A stretch of 43,730 nucleotides of DNA from Alphaproteobacteria bacterium (GTDB lineage: Bacteria; Pseudomonadota; Alphaproteobacteria; Rhodobacterales; Rhodobacteraceae). Of this stretch, positions 34,265 to 43,617 are shown piece by piece; the stretch's first letter is position 1; the number at the start of each line of letters is the position of its first letter. A program made the position numbers and the translations under genes. Below the pieces are notes generated by a model. It did no database searches, had not been told where the DNA came from, and saw only the letters and a program-made list of their open reading frames with translations. The stretch spans positions 1 to 43,730 of the forward strand of contig JAUIIR010000032.1 in NCBI GenBank assembly GCA_030431485.1, in the 5' to 3' direction.

Positions 34265-36390
34265 AACAGATATTTCAGTCGCTCAAGGACGGTGGAACCT
34301 CGGTCGAGGAACTGCCGGTGCCGTTGACCCGGGCGAACCACGTTCTGATTGAGAATCGCGTTTCCCTGATCTCGGCGGGCACCGAGCGCATGTTGTTGGA
34401 GTTCGGCAAAGCCAATTGGATCGGTAAGGTGCGTCAGCAGCCGGACAAGGTCAAGATGGTGCTGGACAAAGTGCGATCCGACGGGATCTTTGCAACGCTT
34501 GATGCGGTTAAATCGAAAATTGATATGCCGCTGACGCCTGGTTATTGTGCCGTGGGCACGGTTCGGGACACCGGCAAAGGGGTCACCGGTTTGACTTCCG
34601 GAACCCGAGTGGTATCGAATGGCAGCCATGCCGAGGTCGTGATGGTTCCTCACACCCTGACGGCGGTTGTACCAGACAACGTCGACGACGAAACCGCCAG
34701 CTTCACGGTATTGGGGGCCATAGGAATGCAGGGCATTCGCTTGGCCCAGCCGACAATCGGAGAATCTGTGGTCGTCATGGGTCTTGGGCTGATTGGTTTG
34801 CTGACGGTTCAGATGTTAGTTGCGCAAGGCTGCCGCGTGCTGGGGATTGATCTGAACTCTGCGCGTTGTGACATGGCCCGAAGCTATGGTGCTGAGGCGC
34901 TGACAATAACAGAGGGTACTGACGTAGTGGCAGCCTCGAAGGATTGGGCGCGTGGACGTGGTGTCGACGCCGTGATCCTGACTGTTTCGACCACGTCGAA
35001 TGACCCTGTCAGCCAGGCTGCCCAGATGTGCCGACAACGCGGCCGCATTGTTCTGGTAGGTGTCACCGGGCTGGAACTGAGCCGCGCAGATTTCTATGAA
35101 AAGGAACTGAGCTTTCAGGTCTCATGCTCGTATGGACCAGGTCGCTACGATCCTAATTATGAAGACAAAGGTAGAGATTATCCAATCGGATTTGTGCGTT
35201 GGACCGAACAACGCAATTTCGAGGCGGTGTTGGATCTGATGGCTGTAGGAAAGATCGACGTTCGCGCGCTAATCAGCCACCGCTTTGACATCAACGACGG
35301 CGAAAAGGCCCTTGGTCTTCTGACATCGGACGAGCCGTCGATTGGCATCCTTTTGCAGCACAACACCAAGGAACCGGCTGACATTGAAAAGCGCAGCGTG
35401 GATCTGTCCAGCACGGCCCTGAAATCGAATGTGACATCGACTGGCACTGGACTGTCGTTTCTGGGCGCCGGCAACTATGCTGGTCGGGTACTGATCCCTG
35501 CATTTAATAGTGCAAACGCACATTTTCGCTCGGTGGTCTCGAGCGGGGGCGCGTCGGCCGTTCATTTCGGGAAAAAATTTGGCTTTGCCAAAGCCTGCAC
35601 GGACCCGGCCGAGCTTTATAACGATGACGACACACGAGGTATCGTAGTCGCCACACGGCATAATCAGCACGCCGCTCAGGTACTCGCGGCTATGCAGGCC
35701 GGCAAGCATGTGTTTTGTGAAAAGCCACTTTGCTTAACGTTGGACGAACTGACACAAATCGAAGCCGCGGACCCCGAATACAACAGTTGCCTGATGGTAG
35801 GGTTCAATCGCCGCTATGCGCCCCTGGTTCAGAAGATGGCGCGATTGTTGGAAGATGTTTCCGCGCCGAAGTCCATTGTTTTGACAGTGAACGCGGGTGC
35901 GATCCCAATGGACCACTGGACGCAAGACCGCGAGATTGGTGGCGGTCGCATCGTTGGGGAGGCTTGTCACTTCATTGATCTGGCGCGTTTCCTTGCCGGT
36001 CACCCGATCGCATCTTGGTCACTAGTACCAACAGGGTCAAACGATGCAACGGGCGCTGCCGATTGCGCCACGATCAATCTGGCATTCGAAGACAACTCGA
36101 CCGCGGCGATCCACTATTTCACCAATGGCCACAAGGGTATGCCAAAAGAGCGTGTCGAGGTGTTTGCCCAAGGCCGCATTCTGCAACTGAACAATTTCAT
36201 CTCGTTGCGCGGCTACGGTTTCCCGGATTTCCGTCGTACTCGCTCTATTCGCCAAGATAAGGGGCAGGTCGCCTGTGCAACGGCCTTTGTGGATGCCATG
36301 CGGGGCGATGCATCCCGCATTATTCCACGGTCTGAACTGTTCGAGGTCAGCCGTGTGGCCATTGATGCAGAAGACGCAATTCGTGCGTGA
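34261..36390 (+). CDS. bi-domain oxidoreductase: zinc-type alcohol dehydrogenase plus Gfo/Idh/MocA
   Basis: 709 aa from the ATG at 34261 (ATGA overlap); a frame from 34201 is not supported. The N-terminal half is an MDR-like dehydrogenase (SLISAGTERMLLEFGKANW, then the Rossmann motif VVMGLGLIGLLTVQML) without the usual catalytic zinc cysteine in its core. The C-terminal half is a Gfo/Idh/MocA domain with FLGAGNYAGRVLIPAF and GKHVFCEKPLCLTLDEL (the EKP motif). This fusion is typically found beside a heparinase II/III-like protein in EPS loci, as here. It is predicted to oxidise or epimerise a sugar, but the true substrate is unknown. Confidence 0.88.
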   Translation: MKQIFQSLKDGGTSVEELPVPLTRANHVLIENRVSLISAGTERMLLEFGKANWIGKVRQQPDKVKMVLDKVRSDGIFATLDAVKSKIDMPLTPGYCAVGTVRDTGKGVTGLTSGTRVVSNGSHAEVVMVPHTLTAVVPDNVDDETASFTVLGAIGMQGIRLAQPTIGESVVVMGLGLIGLLTVQMLVAQGCRVLGIDLNSARCDMARSYGAEALTITEGTDVVAASKDWARGRGVDAVILTVSTTSNDPVSQAAQMCRQRGRIVLVGVTGLELSRADFYEKELSFQVSCSYGPGRYDPNYEDKGRDYPIGFVRWTEQRNFEAVLDLMAVGKIDVRALISHRFDINDGEKALGLLTSDEPSIGILLQHNTKEPADIEKRSVDLSSTALKSNVTSTGTGLSFLGAGNYAGRVLIPAFNSANAHFRSVVSSGGASAVHFGKKFGFAKACTDPAELYNDDDTRGIVVATRHNQHAAQVLAAMQAGKHVFCEKPLCLTLDELTQIEAADPEYNSCLMVGFNRRYAPLVQKMARLLEDVSAPKSIVLTVNAGAIPMDHWTQDREIGGGRIVGEACHFIDLARFLAGHPIASWSLVPTGSNDATGAADCATINLAFEDNSTAAIHYFTNGHKGMPKERVEVFAQGRILQLNNFISLRGYGFPDFRRTRSIRQDKGQVACATAFVDAMRGDASRIIPRSELFEVSRVAIDAEDAIRA

Positions 36391-38042
36391 AAAGACTAAG
36401 GGCTAAGGACGTGTCACTGTACAATGCGGTGCGATTCTGGCGAACGGTGCGCCACTTGAAACCTGTTCAGATCCTTGGGCGGGTTCAATTTCGCTTGGCG
36501 CGACCAAAACCTGAGCTTGCGCCCGCACCGCCGCGACGAACGATGGTGCGAACTTTGGCGGCACCACCGCGGCGCAAACCCTCAATGACAGGGCCGAGCA
36601 CGTTTTGTTTTCTAAACAAATACGGCTCACTTGAAGAAGGTTGGGACAACCCGAAATCGGAAAAACTGTGGGTGTACAATCTGCATTATTTTGACGATCT
36701 GAACGCACAGAATTCCGAGGACCGTCGTGCGTGGCACGATGCCTTGATCAAACGATGGATTTCAGAAAATCCGCCGGGGCAAGGGAGCGGATGGGAGCCC
36801 TATCCGACTTCATTGCGAATCGTGAATTGGGTGAAGTACAGCATAGACGGACCAGGATTGGACCAGTCGGCTGAGTATAGTCTCGCAGTGCAGGCACGTT
36901 GGCTGATGCGGCGGCTTGAATGGCATTTGCTTGGAAATCACCTTTTTGCCAACGCAAAAGCGCTTGTTTTTCTCGGCGTGTATTTTGACGGGCCGGAAGC
37001 AGAGAAATGGCGCACAACTGGGCTCAAAATCCTGAAACGCGAGTTGCCCGAACAACTTCTTCCCGACGGCGGCCATTTTGAGCTGAGCCCGATGTATCAT
37101 GCACTTATGGTCGAGGACCTTTTGGATCTCTTGGCGCTGGTCGCTGTAGCAGAGGAGCCAAGCTTAAGACGCCTGGGACATGTCCTGCGTGAAGCGCTCA
37201 GACGCGCGTTGAGATGGTTGGCGGCATTGACACACCCCGATGGTGGCATTGCTTTTTTTAATGACGCGGCAATGGGTGTCGCGCCCGACAATGCTGAACT
37301 TATGGATTATGCTATGCGCCTGGGATTGCAAGCACCGCCCTCGCCGAGCAGTAAACACTTGGTAGACAGTGGTTACCTGAGGTTGGAACTTGGCACTGCA
37401 ACCTTGTTGGCAGACCTCGCACGTATCGGTCCCGATTACTTGCCGGGGCACGCCCACGCCGACACGCTGAGTTTCGAATTGTCCTATGGCGCTCAGCGGG
37501 TGGTGGTCAATTCCGGGACCTCTGTCTACGGACTGGGGGCGGAACGGCTTCGCCAGCGCGGAACAGGTGCTCACAGTACTGTCACCGTAGCGGAACAGGA
37601 CAGCTCTGAAGTCTGGTCGGGTTTTCGCGTGGGCCGGCGCGCCCGGGTGACGGTTTACGAGGTGCAAACGACAGGTGTTGAGATGGGCTTTGCCGCCAGC
37701 CATGACGGTTACCGCGCCTTGCCAGGTGCGCCGCGCCACAGCCGTCAAGCGAAATTAACCCAAACTGGGCTGCGCGTGGTCGATCAAGTCTCGGGCAATC
37801 TGCCAGCGCAGGCGCGATACTTTCTGCACCCGGACGTTTCTGTAACCCACGACGGGTCGACCGCGCAGTTGACACTGCCCAACGGAGAGCAGATCCATGT
37901 CAGCGCGGACGGTCCGATGCATGCCGATCCCTCTAGCTGGCATCCTGAATTCGGGCTTTCACGCCCTAGCACTTGCTTGGTCTTACCGCTGGTTTCGGGG
38001 CAAGCGGGTTTGACCATGTCTTGGACGCTGACGCCAGCCTGA
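36387..38042 (+). CDS. heparinase II/III-family protein
   Basis: 551 aa, starting with GTG that overlaps the previous stop (GTGA). The N-terminal half is an alpha-toroid (LHYFDDLNAQNSEDRRAWHDALI, WEPYPTSLRIVNWVKY, LLGNHLFANAKALVFLGVYF, GGHFELSPMYHALMVEDLLDLL). The C-terminal beta sandwich begins PGHAHADTLSFELSYGAQRVVVNSG, where the HxHxD motif holds the catalytic-type histidines. The family cleaves uronate-containing polymers, but this form has no signal peptide and so acts inside the cell or by an atypical route. With the bi-domain oxidoreductase it forms a conserved pair in such loci. Confidence 0.88.
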   Translation: MKRLRAKDVSLYNAVRFWRTVRHLKPVQILGRVQFRLARPKPELAPAPPRRTMVRTLAAPPRRKPSMTGPSTFCFLNKYGSLEEGWDNPKSEKLWVYNLHYFDDLNAQNSEDRRAWHDALIKRWISENPPGQGSGWEPYPTSLRIVNWVKYSIDGPGLDQSAEYSLAVQARWLMRRLEWHLLGNHLFANAKALVFLGVYFDGPEAEKWRTTGLKILKRELPEQLLPDGGHFELSPMYHALMVEDLLDLLALVAVAEEPSLRRLGHVLREALRRALRWLAALTHPDGGIAFFNDAAMGVAPDNAELMDYAMRLGLQAPPSPSSKHLVDSGYLRLELGTATLLADLARIGPDYLPGHAHADTLSFELSYGAQRVVVNSGTSVYGLGAERLRQRGTGAHSTVTVAEQDSSEVWSGFRVGRRARVTVYEVQTTGVEMGFAASHDGYRALPGAPRHSRQAKLTQTGLRVVDQVSGNLPAQARYFLHPDVSVTHDGSTAQLTLPNGEQIHVSADGPMHADPSSWHPEFGLSRPSTCLVLPLVSGQAGLTMSWTLTPA

Positions 38043-38070
38043 CCGCTATTCAAAAAACGACGAGGCCATT

Positions 38071-39342
38071 TTGCATATCCTATTCTTGACGGACAATTTT
38101 CCGCCCGAAACCAATGCACCCGCGTCGCGCACCTGGGAGCACGCCAAGGAATGGGTGGCCGCAGGGCACAAAGTAACGGTCATTACTTGCGCCCCGAATT
38201 TTCCGAAAGGAAAGCTGCACGACGGTTGGCGAAACCGGCTGTGGCAAACCGAGGAGCGTGGAGGCATACGCGTAATTCGAGTCTGGAGCTACATCACACC
38301 CAACGAAGGGTTCGTTAGGCGGATCTTGGACTACCAGAGTTATATGGTAACTGCTTTTTTTGCCTCGCTTTTTGTGCGTCGCGTCGATGTGATTGTCGGC
38401 ACATCCCCGCAATTTTTCACCGCTGTCGCAGCTTGGGCTGCAGCTGGTCTGAAACGGCGGCCTTGGGTATTTGAGCTTCGCGATCTTTGGCCGGAATCGA
38501 TACGCGCGGTTGGTGCAATGAAAGAGTCTCGTGTCCTGAACCTGTTGGAAAAATTTGAACTCTTTCTCTATCGAAGGTCGTCTCGTGTTGTTGTCGTCAC
38601 AAACTCTTTTCGAGAGAATCTGATCACCCGCGGCATCGATCCGGAAAAAATCGGTGTCGTACGAAACGGTGTGGATTTGTCACGTTTCCGACCAATGCCG
38701 CGTGATGCAAAGCTTGAACTTGAGCTGGAACTCAATGATAAGTTTGTCGTTGGCTATGTCGGAACCCATGGAATGGCGCACGCCTTGGACACTGTTCTGG
38801 ACGCCGCCGCCGCTGTGCAGGACACCAAGGAAGGGGGCCACATACGGTTCCTCTTCCTCGGAGACGGGGCCGAAAAAGCCCGGTTGATAACAAGGGCCCG
38901 GGAGATGGGTTTGACCAACTCGATCTTCCTGGACAGCGTCTCGCGCGAAGAGGTGCCTCGGTACTGGTCGCTGCTGGATGTGTCTCTGATACACCTCCGC
39001 CGAACTGACTTGTTTCGAACCGTGATCCCCTCAAAACTGTTTGAATGTATGGCGATGGGCCTGCCTGTCTTGCACGGCGTGGACGGAGAAAGCGCAGAGA
39101 TCGTCCGCGAGAACGGCGTTGGCCATGTTTTCCCCTCCGAAGATGCCGAAGCGCTAGTGGCGGCCCTGAACAGACTTTTGGCAGACGAAGACGCGCGAAT
39201 GGCAATGGCAAAGGCCGGAACCTTGGCCGCTTTTAGTTTCGATCGCAAGAAACTGGCCATGGAAATGCTCGACAACCTGCTGCCTTTGACGGAACCGGCG
39301 CAGAGGTCACACAACGATCAATCCAAAGGAACGCACCTGTGA
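38071..39342 (+). CDS. WbuB-like GT4 glycosyltransferase, TTG start
   Basis: 423 aa from the TTG at 38071, with GAGG 5 nt upstream. Typical WbuB N-terminus [27 protein letters not shown], followed by [32 protein letters not shown], then a donor half with [20 protein letters not shown] and [19 protein letters not shown]. WbuB-like enzymes often transfer amino-deoxy sugars such as fucosamine. It overlaps wecB by GTGA. Confidence 0.87.
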   Translation: MHILFLTDNFPPETNAPASRTWEHAKEWVAAGHKVTVITCAPNFPKGKLHDGWRNRLWQTEERGGIRVIRVWSYITPNEGFVRRILDYQSYMVTAFFASLFVRRVDVIVGTSPQFFTAVAAWAAAGLKRRPWVFELRDLWPESIRAVGAMKESRVLNLLEKFELFLYRRSSRVVVVTNSFRENLITRGIDPEKIGVVRNGVDLSRFRPMPRDAKLELELELNDKFVVGYVGTHGMAHALDTVLDAAAAVQDTKEGGHIRFLFLGDGAEKARLITRAREMGLTNSIFLDSVSREEVPRYWSLLDVSLIHLRRTDLFRTVIPSKLFECMAMGLPVLHGVDGESAEIVRENGVGHVFPSEDAEALVAALNRLLADEDARMAMAKAGTLAAFSFDRKKLAMEMLDNLLPLTEPAQRSHNDQSKGTHL

Positions 39343-40457
39343 AGCTATTGACTGTGTTCGGAACCCGCCCCGAGGCCATCAAGATGGCGCCCGTGATCAA
39401 CACTTTATCCCGAGCGCCAGATATCGACTCTCGGGTCTGTGTGACTGCCCAGCATCGCCAAATGTTGGATCAAGTTTTGGATCTCTTTGACATCAGACCC
39501 GACATTGACCTGAACCTAATGCAACCCGGCCAAGATCTGACGGATATTACGGCGCGCATCCTCTCTGGTCTGCGCGACACATTGCTGACCGAAAAACCTG
39601 ACATGGTGTTGGTTCATGGTGATACCACGACAACAATGGCCGCCGCACTAGCGGCCTACTATGCGCGGATCCCTGTGGGGCACGTCGAAGCAGGGCTGCG
39701 AACAGGAAACATTTACGCGCCCTGGCCCGAGGAAATGAACCGGTCGATCGTGGGGCGGATTGCGTCGCTTCATTTTGCTCCGACAGTTCGCGCGCATGCT
39801 GCCTTGCGGGCTGAAAACGTGGCCGAGGAGGCGATCGAAGTCACAGGAAACACTGTGATCGATGCGCTGCTCGATGTGGTACGCCGGCTTGATGTCAATC
39901 CCGGCTTGGACGCGGAGATGAGACAGCGGTTCGGGTTTCTTGACGATCGACCCATGGTATTGGTCACAGGTCATCGACGCGAAAACTTTGGACAGGGTTT
40001 TGACAACATCTGTCGCGGACTGTGCGGGATCGCAAACCAAGCCGATGTCCAAATCGTGTATCCGGTTCATCTGAACCCCAACGTCCAACAACCGGTTAAA
40101 CGGCTGTTAGGCGCGGTCGAGAACATTCATCTAATTGACCCGCAGGATTATCTTCCTTTTGTCTGGCTTATGCGTCATGCACATTTGGTCGTAACGGACT
40201 CTGGCGGAATCCAGGAAGAAGCCCCATCGCTCGGCAAACCGGTACTGGTGTTACGTGACAGAACGGAAAGACCCGAAGCGGTCGAGGCCGGGACAGTGAA
40301 ACTTGTGGGTACGGATGCCGATGCCATTAGAAACGAAACTCTGAACCTGCTGACAAACGGCCACGCTCACGCAAAAATGGCACGAGCTCAAAACCCTTAC
40401 GGAGACGGTAGGGCAGCAGCCCGAATACTGTCCCGTTTGCGGCGCAACCAAAACTGA
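39339..40457 (+). CDS. wecB: UDP-N-acetylglucosamine 2-epimerase
   Basis: A 372-aa enzyme converting UDP-GlcNAc to UDP-ManNAc. GTG start overlapping the previous stop. Signature blocks: [73 protein letters not shown], and [22 protein letters not shown]. All key residues for the non-hydrolysing form are present. It precedes wecC, which oxidises its product. Confidence 0.96.
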   Translation: MKLLTVFGTRPEAIKMAPVINTLSRAPDIDSRVCVTAQHRQMLDQVLDLFDIRPDIDLNLMQPGQDLTDITARILSGLRDTLLTEKPDMVLVHGDTTTTMAAALAAYYARIPVGHVEAGLRTGNIYAPWPEEMNRSIVGRIASLHFAPTVRAHAALRAENVAEEAIEVTGNTVIDALLDVVRRLDVNPGLDAEMRQRFGFLDDRPMVLVTGHRRENFGQGFDNICRGLCGIANQADVQIVYPVHLNPNVQQPVKRLLGAVENIHLIDPQDYLPFVWLMRHAHLVVTDSGGIQEEAPSLGKPVLVLRDRTERPEAVEAGTVKLVGTDADAIRNETLNLLTNGHAHAKMARAQNPYGDGRAAARILSRLRRNQN

Positions 40458-40481
40458 TTTTTGGACACTTAGGAATTTTCA

Positions 40482-41738
40482 ATGCTGCAACGAATATCCA
40501 TTGTCGGACTGGGCTATATCGGCTTGCCCACCGCGGCTCTTTTCGCTCAATCTGGCTACGACGTGATTGGAGTAGATGTTGACGCGCGCGTCGTCGACAC
40601 TATCAACGCTGGACAAATCCACATCGTCGAACCTGAACTTTCCGGAATGGTAAACAGCGTCGTAACGTCGGGACGGCTGCGTGCGACGCAAACGATTGAG
40701 CCCGCTGATGCTTTTGTTATTACCGTTCCCACACCCGTGAATGATGGACGTAAGCCCGACCTCAGCTACATCCGCTCCGCCGCCGAAATGATCGCACCAG
40801 CGTTGTCATCAGGCTGCCTTGTCGTTTTGGAAAGCACCTCTCCGCTTGGGACCACCCGAAAACTTGAAAGTTGGCTTGCCACAGCTAGACCAGATCTGAG
40901 CTTTCCGAAAGATGCTGGCGAGGAAGCAAGTGTTCAACTGGCCTATTGCCCTGAGCGAGTGCTTCCTGGGAAAATTGTACGAGAGTTAGTCGAGAATGAT
41001 CGGGTTCTCGGCGGACTGACTGCCAAGGCATCGCAGATGGCAGAGGCGCTCTACGTTCGAGCCGTGCGCGGAGAGTGCATTCACACAACCGCCGAGACCG
41101 CTGAAATGTGTAAACTGGTCGAAAACAGCTCGAGAGATTCACAAATTGCGTTTGCCAACGAACTATCCATGATCTGCGATCGTTTTGACGTTGATGTGTG
41201 GGAATTGATCAATCTGGCGAACCGTCATCCGCGAGTGAACATTTTGCAACCAGGTGCCGGCGTGGGGGGGCATTGTATTGCAGTTGACCCATGGTTCATC
41301 ATCGATAGCGCACCGGAAGAAGCTCAACTCATTCGAATGGCCCGGGATGTTAACGACCGCAAGCCGAAATGGGTCATCGAAAAAGGGAAGGCAGCAATTA
41401 CAGACTACCTTGCGGCCCATCCCGACCGTCGGCTGAAGGATGTGAAATTCGCGTGCCTTGGGCTGGCATTCAAAGCTGACATTGACGACTTGCGTGAAAG
41501 CCCAGCCTTGCAAATTGCTGAAGAATACGCCCAGCTAGGATGCGAAGTCGTTGCGGTAGAGCCGCATATTAACGATTTGCCGGACAGTCTTTCGCGTCAT
41601 GGCGTCCAGCTTGTGAGTCTGGATGTTGCATTGGCCGAAGCAGATATTTTTTGCGTTCTTGTCAAACATTCGGCCTTTCTCAACTTGAAAAAGCGCATCG
41701 GTCCGACCACTTCACTGGTTGACGTGGTTGGCCTGTGA
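40482..41738 (+). CDS. wecC: UDP-N-acetyl-D-mannosamine dehydrogenase
   Basis: A 418-aa enzyme oxidising UDP-ManNAc to UDP-ManNAcA. N-terminal ISIVGLGYIGLPTAALFAQSG, YCPERVLPGKIVRELVENDR, the catalytic-site region PGAGVGGHCIAVDPWFI (Cys about residue 266), and FACLGLAFKADIDDLRESPA. AGGA precedes the ATG by about 8 nt. It is the last clear gene of the operon. No terminator hairpin is seen in the 214-bp stretch up to the IS3 element, and no other gene is recognised there. Confidence 0.95.
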   Translation: MLQRISIVGLGYIGLPTAALFAQSGYDVIGVDVDARVVDTINAGQIHIVEPELSGMVNSVVTSGRLRATQTIEPADAFVITVPTPVNDGRKPDLSYIRSAAEMIAPALSSGCLVVLESTSPLGTTRKLESWLATARPDLSFPKDAGEEASVQLAYCPERVLPGKIVRELVENDRVLGGLTAKASQMAEALYVRAVRGECIHTTAETAEMCKLVENSSRDSQIAFANELSMICDRFDVDVWELINLANRHPRVNILQPGAGVGGHCIAVDPWFIIDSAPEEAQLIRMARDVNDRKPKWVIEKGKAAITDYLAAHPDRRLKDVKFACLGLAFKADIDDLRESPALQIAEEYAQLGCEVVAVEPHINDLPDSLSRHGVQLVSLDVALAEADIFCVLVKHSAFLNLKKRIGPTTSLVDVVGL

Positions 41739-41989
41739 CGGATTTGGTAGGCTGCTGCTGATTTGAAACGGCGATACTTATTGGATACTATCTGGATTAG
41801 ATTATCCATGAGGGCAGTCATTGTCTTCGAGGCGTCCATGCTTGCAGCTTTTTAATCCAACCGGAAATTGCGGGTCAGCAAATCCTGAAACGGCGGTGCA
41901 TCCAAGTGATTGGTTCGGGCGCATTCTGGACAGAAATGGCCGCACCGGGATGTGAACCGCCCCGTGTTTTCCGGAGGCTGATTGATCTT

Positions 41990-42970
41990 AGTTACGCGGC
42001 CATGTCTGATGTTTCCAGAGTCGCGTAATAGTTTGCTTCGGCCTCTCTTGGCGGAATGTTTTCGATGGGTTCGAGAATACGGCGGTTGTTGAACCAATCG
42101 ACCCATTCGAGCGTGACGTATTCCACGGCGTCGAAGCTGCGCCATGGGTCACGGCGGCGGATAACCTCAGCTTTGAACAGGCCATTGATCGTCTCGGCCC
42201 GGGCATTCTGCGCATTCAAATGATCCCCCGGATCATTTGATCCGCTGCGCGGACCTGCTTGAACTCATAACTGTCGCCGACGCTGCCAACCGAGGGCTCA
42301 ATGCCTGCCTCCGCCAACCGGCCGGCGAAGCGAATTGACCAGTATCGCGACCCGCGATCCGAATGATGCGCCAAGCCCGATCCCGGCTGTCGCGGACGAA
42401 CGGCCTGTTCAAGGGCGTCGAGCACAAACCCGGGACTATCCCGCCAGCCCACAATCCGGCGGGCGAAAGCGTCAATGACGAAGGCCACGTAAACGAAGCC
42501 CTGCCATGTCGCCACGAAAGTGAAATCGCTGACCCAGAGAATGTTCGAAGCGGGCGCCTGGAACTGGCGGTTCACCTTGTCCAGCGGACAGGGTTAAGAC
42601 GTGTCCGGGATCGTCGTCCTGGTCTTCTTGCCACGGATTACGCCTTCGAGACCCAAATCCTTCATCAGTTGTGTCACCGTGCATCGGGCAATGTCGAAGC
42701 TTTAGCGGCGCATCTGATGCCAGACCTTCGCACCCCGTAGACCTTGTCGTTCTGCTCCCAAACGCGCTCGATCTCAGGCCGCAACGCCATGTCACGCTTA
42801 GCCCGATCCGACAGAAGCTCAGGGTTCGCCCGCTTGGCCATGTGATCGTACAACGTGCCCCCTCGGCAGACTTGCTGCGCCATTCGCCTGCCGGGTAGTC
42901 GACGGGGCAATCGGCAGGTGCCTGCAGATCGGCTCGACCCCAATGTCGTCCCTATGATTTTCGATTAAAG
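41990..42970 (-). pseudogene. IS3 orfB transposase, fragmented
   Basis: Read on the minus strand, the integrase core is clear: VNRQF-type start, NILWVSDFTFVATWQGFVYVAFVIDAFARRIVGW, then HHSDRGSRYWSIRFAGRLAEAGIEPSVGSVGDSYE, and after an interruption AETINGLFKAEVIRRRDPWRSFDAVEYV...WFNNRRILEPI. The D-D-E core is split. A palindromic insertion replaces the expected DNAL junction (about 42211-42266). The N-terminal part (MIALIENHRDDIGVEPICRHLPIAPSTT) and the middle carry further shifts and stops. It is not functional. Confidence 0.87.
42216..42266. repeat. palindromic element inside IS3 orfB (copy A)
   Basis: TCAAATGATCC-CCC-GGATCATTTGA (42216-42240), then a second hairpin TCCGC-TGC-GCGGA, then a GCTTGAACTC end. 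It sits where the transposase normally reads GDSYDNALAETIN, adding about 50 bp. Confidence 0.6.
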
Positions 42971-43353
42971 CAATCATGTCCTGGACCTGCGTTCGAGCTC
43001 CGCCTGAGCAAAATACGCCGACGCCTTACGAAAGATCTCATTGGCCTGCTTCAGCTCAGGGTTCGCCCATTCCAGAGCCCTCGTTTGGGTCTTCAATTGA
43101 TCCACTGAGTCATTTGATCGCTTCGCGACCGCCTCGAACTCTCGACCATCTCGGTGGTCACGCCAGAACGCTCGCCTCGGTCCACTTCGGCCTTCTTAAC
43201 CCACTCGTTCAGTGTTTACGGCGCGCAACCAATCGTCGAAGAAATCGAAAGTATCGCCGACTAGCGGCTCTTATGCTGCGATTGGTTGACCAAAACCAAG
43301 CGAACGGCACGTTCGCCCACTTCGGGGGAATACTTGTTCATCGTCTTGCTCAT
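42971..43353 (-). pseudogene. IS3 orfA, fragmented
   Basis: Starts at ATG 43353 (MSKTMNKYSPEVGERAVRLVL) and soon meets in-frame stops (after NQSQHKSR, and again before TLNEWVKKAE). It resumes as GERSGVTTEM, then a palindromic insertion (about 43093-43146) precedes the leucine-zipper tail LEWANPELKQANEIFRKASAYFAQAELERR in another frame. This is the helix-turn-helix plus coiled-coil protein of an IS3-group element, now dead. Confidence 0.8.
43093..43146. repeat. palindromic element inside IS3 orfA (copy B)
   Basis: TCAATTGATCC, then GAGTCATTTGA, a second small hairpin TCGC-TTC-GCGA, and the same CTCGAACTC-like end as copy A. The layout (two hairpins in a row, common GAACTC boundary) is shared although the bases differ, which suggests one family of short inserted elements. 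Confidence 0.55.
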
Positions 43354-43617
43354 GATGCTCCATCCTACTCAGGAGTTGGAGCCTCCGGCAAACCCGGGGC
43401 GGTTCACTTTTCTCACATCTCATGTTTTCGGAGGATCGCCAGTCAACCGCGTGAAGCGGCGCTCGATGAGTGCAAAAACACTTAATCATTTGAATTGAAT
43501 TTAAGGCGCGCCTTCGACGTGTAGCGATCATTATCGCCGACAAGTTGGAGGAGGCCAGGTTCACGGACGATGTAATCAAGAATTAGGATTTTGCATGCCC
43601 ATCCTTAGGGTCAGGAT

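Larger units (their letters stand above)
41953..43406 (-). mobile_element. decayed IS3-family insertion sequence (1454 bp)
   Basis: Terminal inverted repeats are visible: TGAACCGCCCCGTGTTTTCC... from 41953 (27 bp to 41979) and, on the opposite strand at 43406-43380, TGAACCGCCCCGGGTTTGCC.... They match over about 27 bp with two differences. Between them, on the minus strand, lie orfA and orfB of an IS3-group transposase, both broken. No clear target-site duplication is seen (ATG on one side, CTT on the other). The element lies just after the EPS operon and may have removed its original end. Confidence 0.85.
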
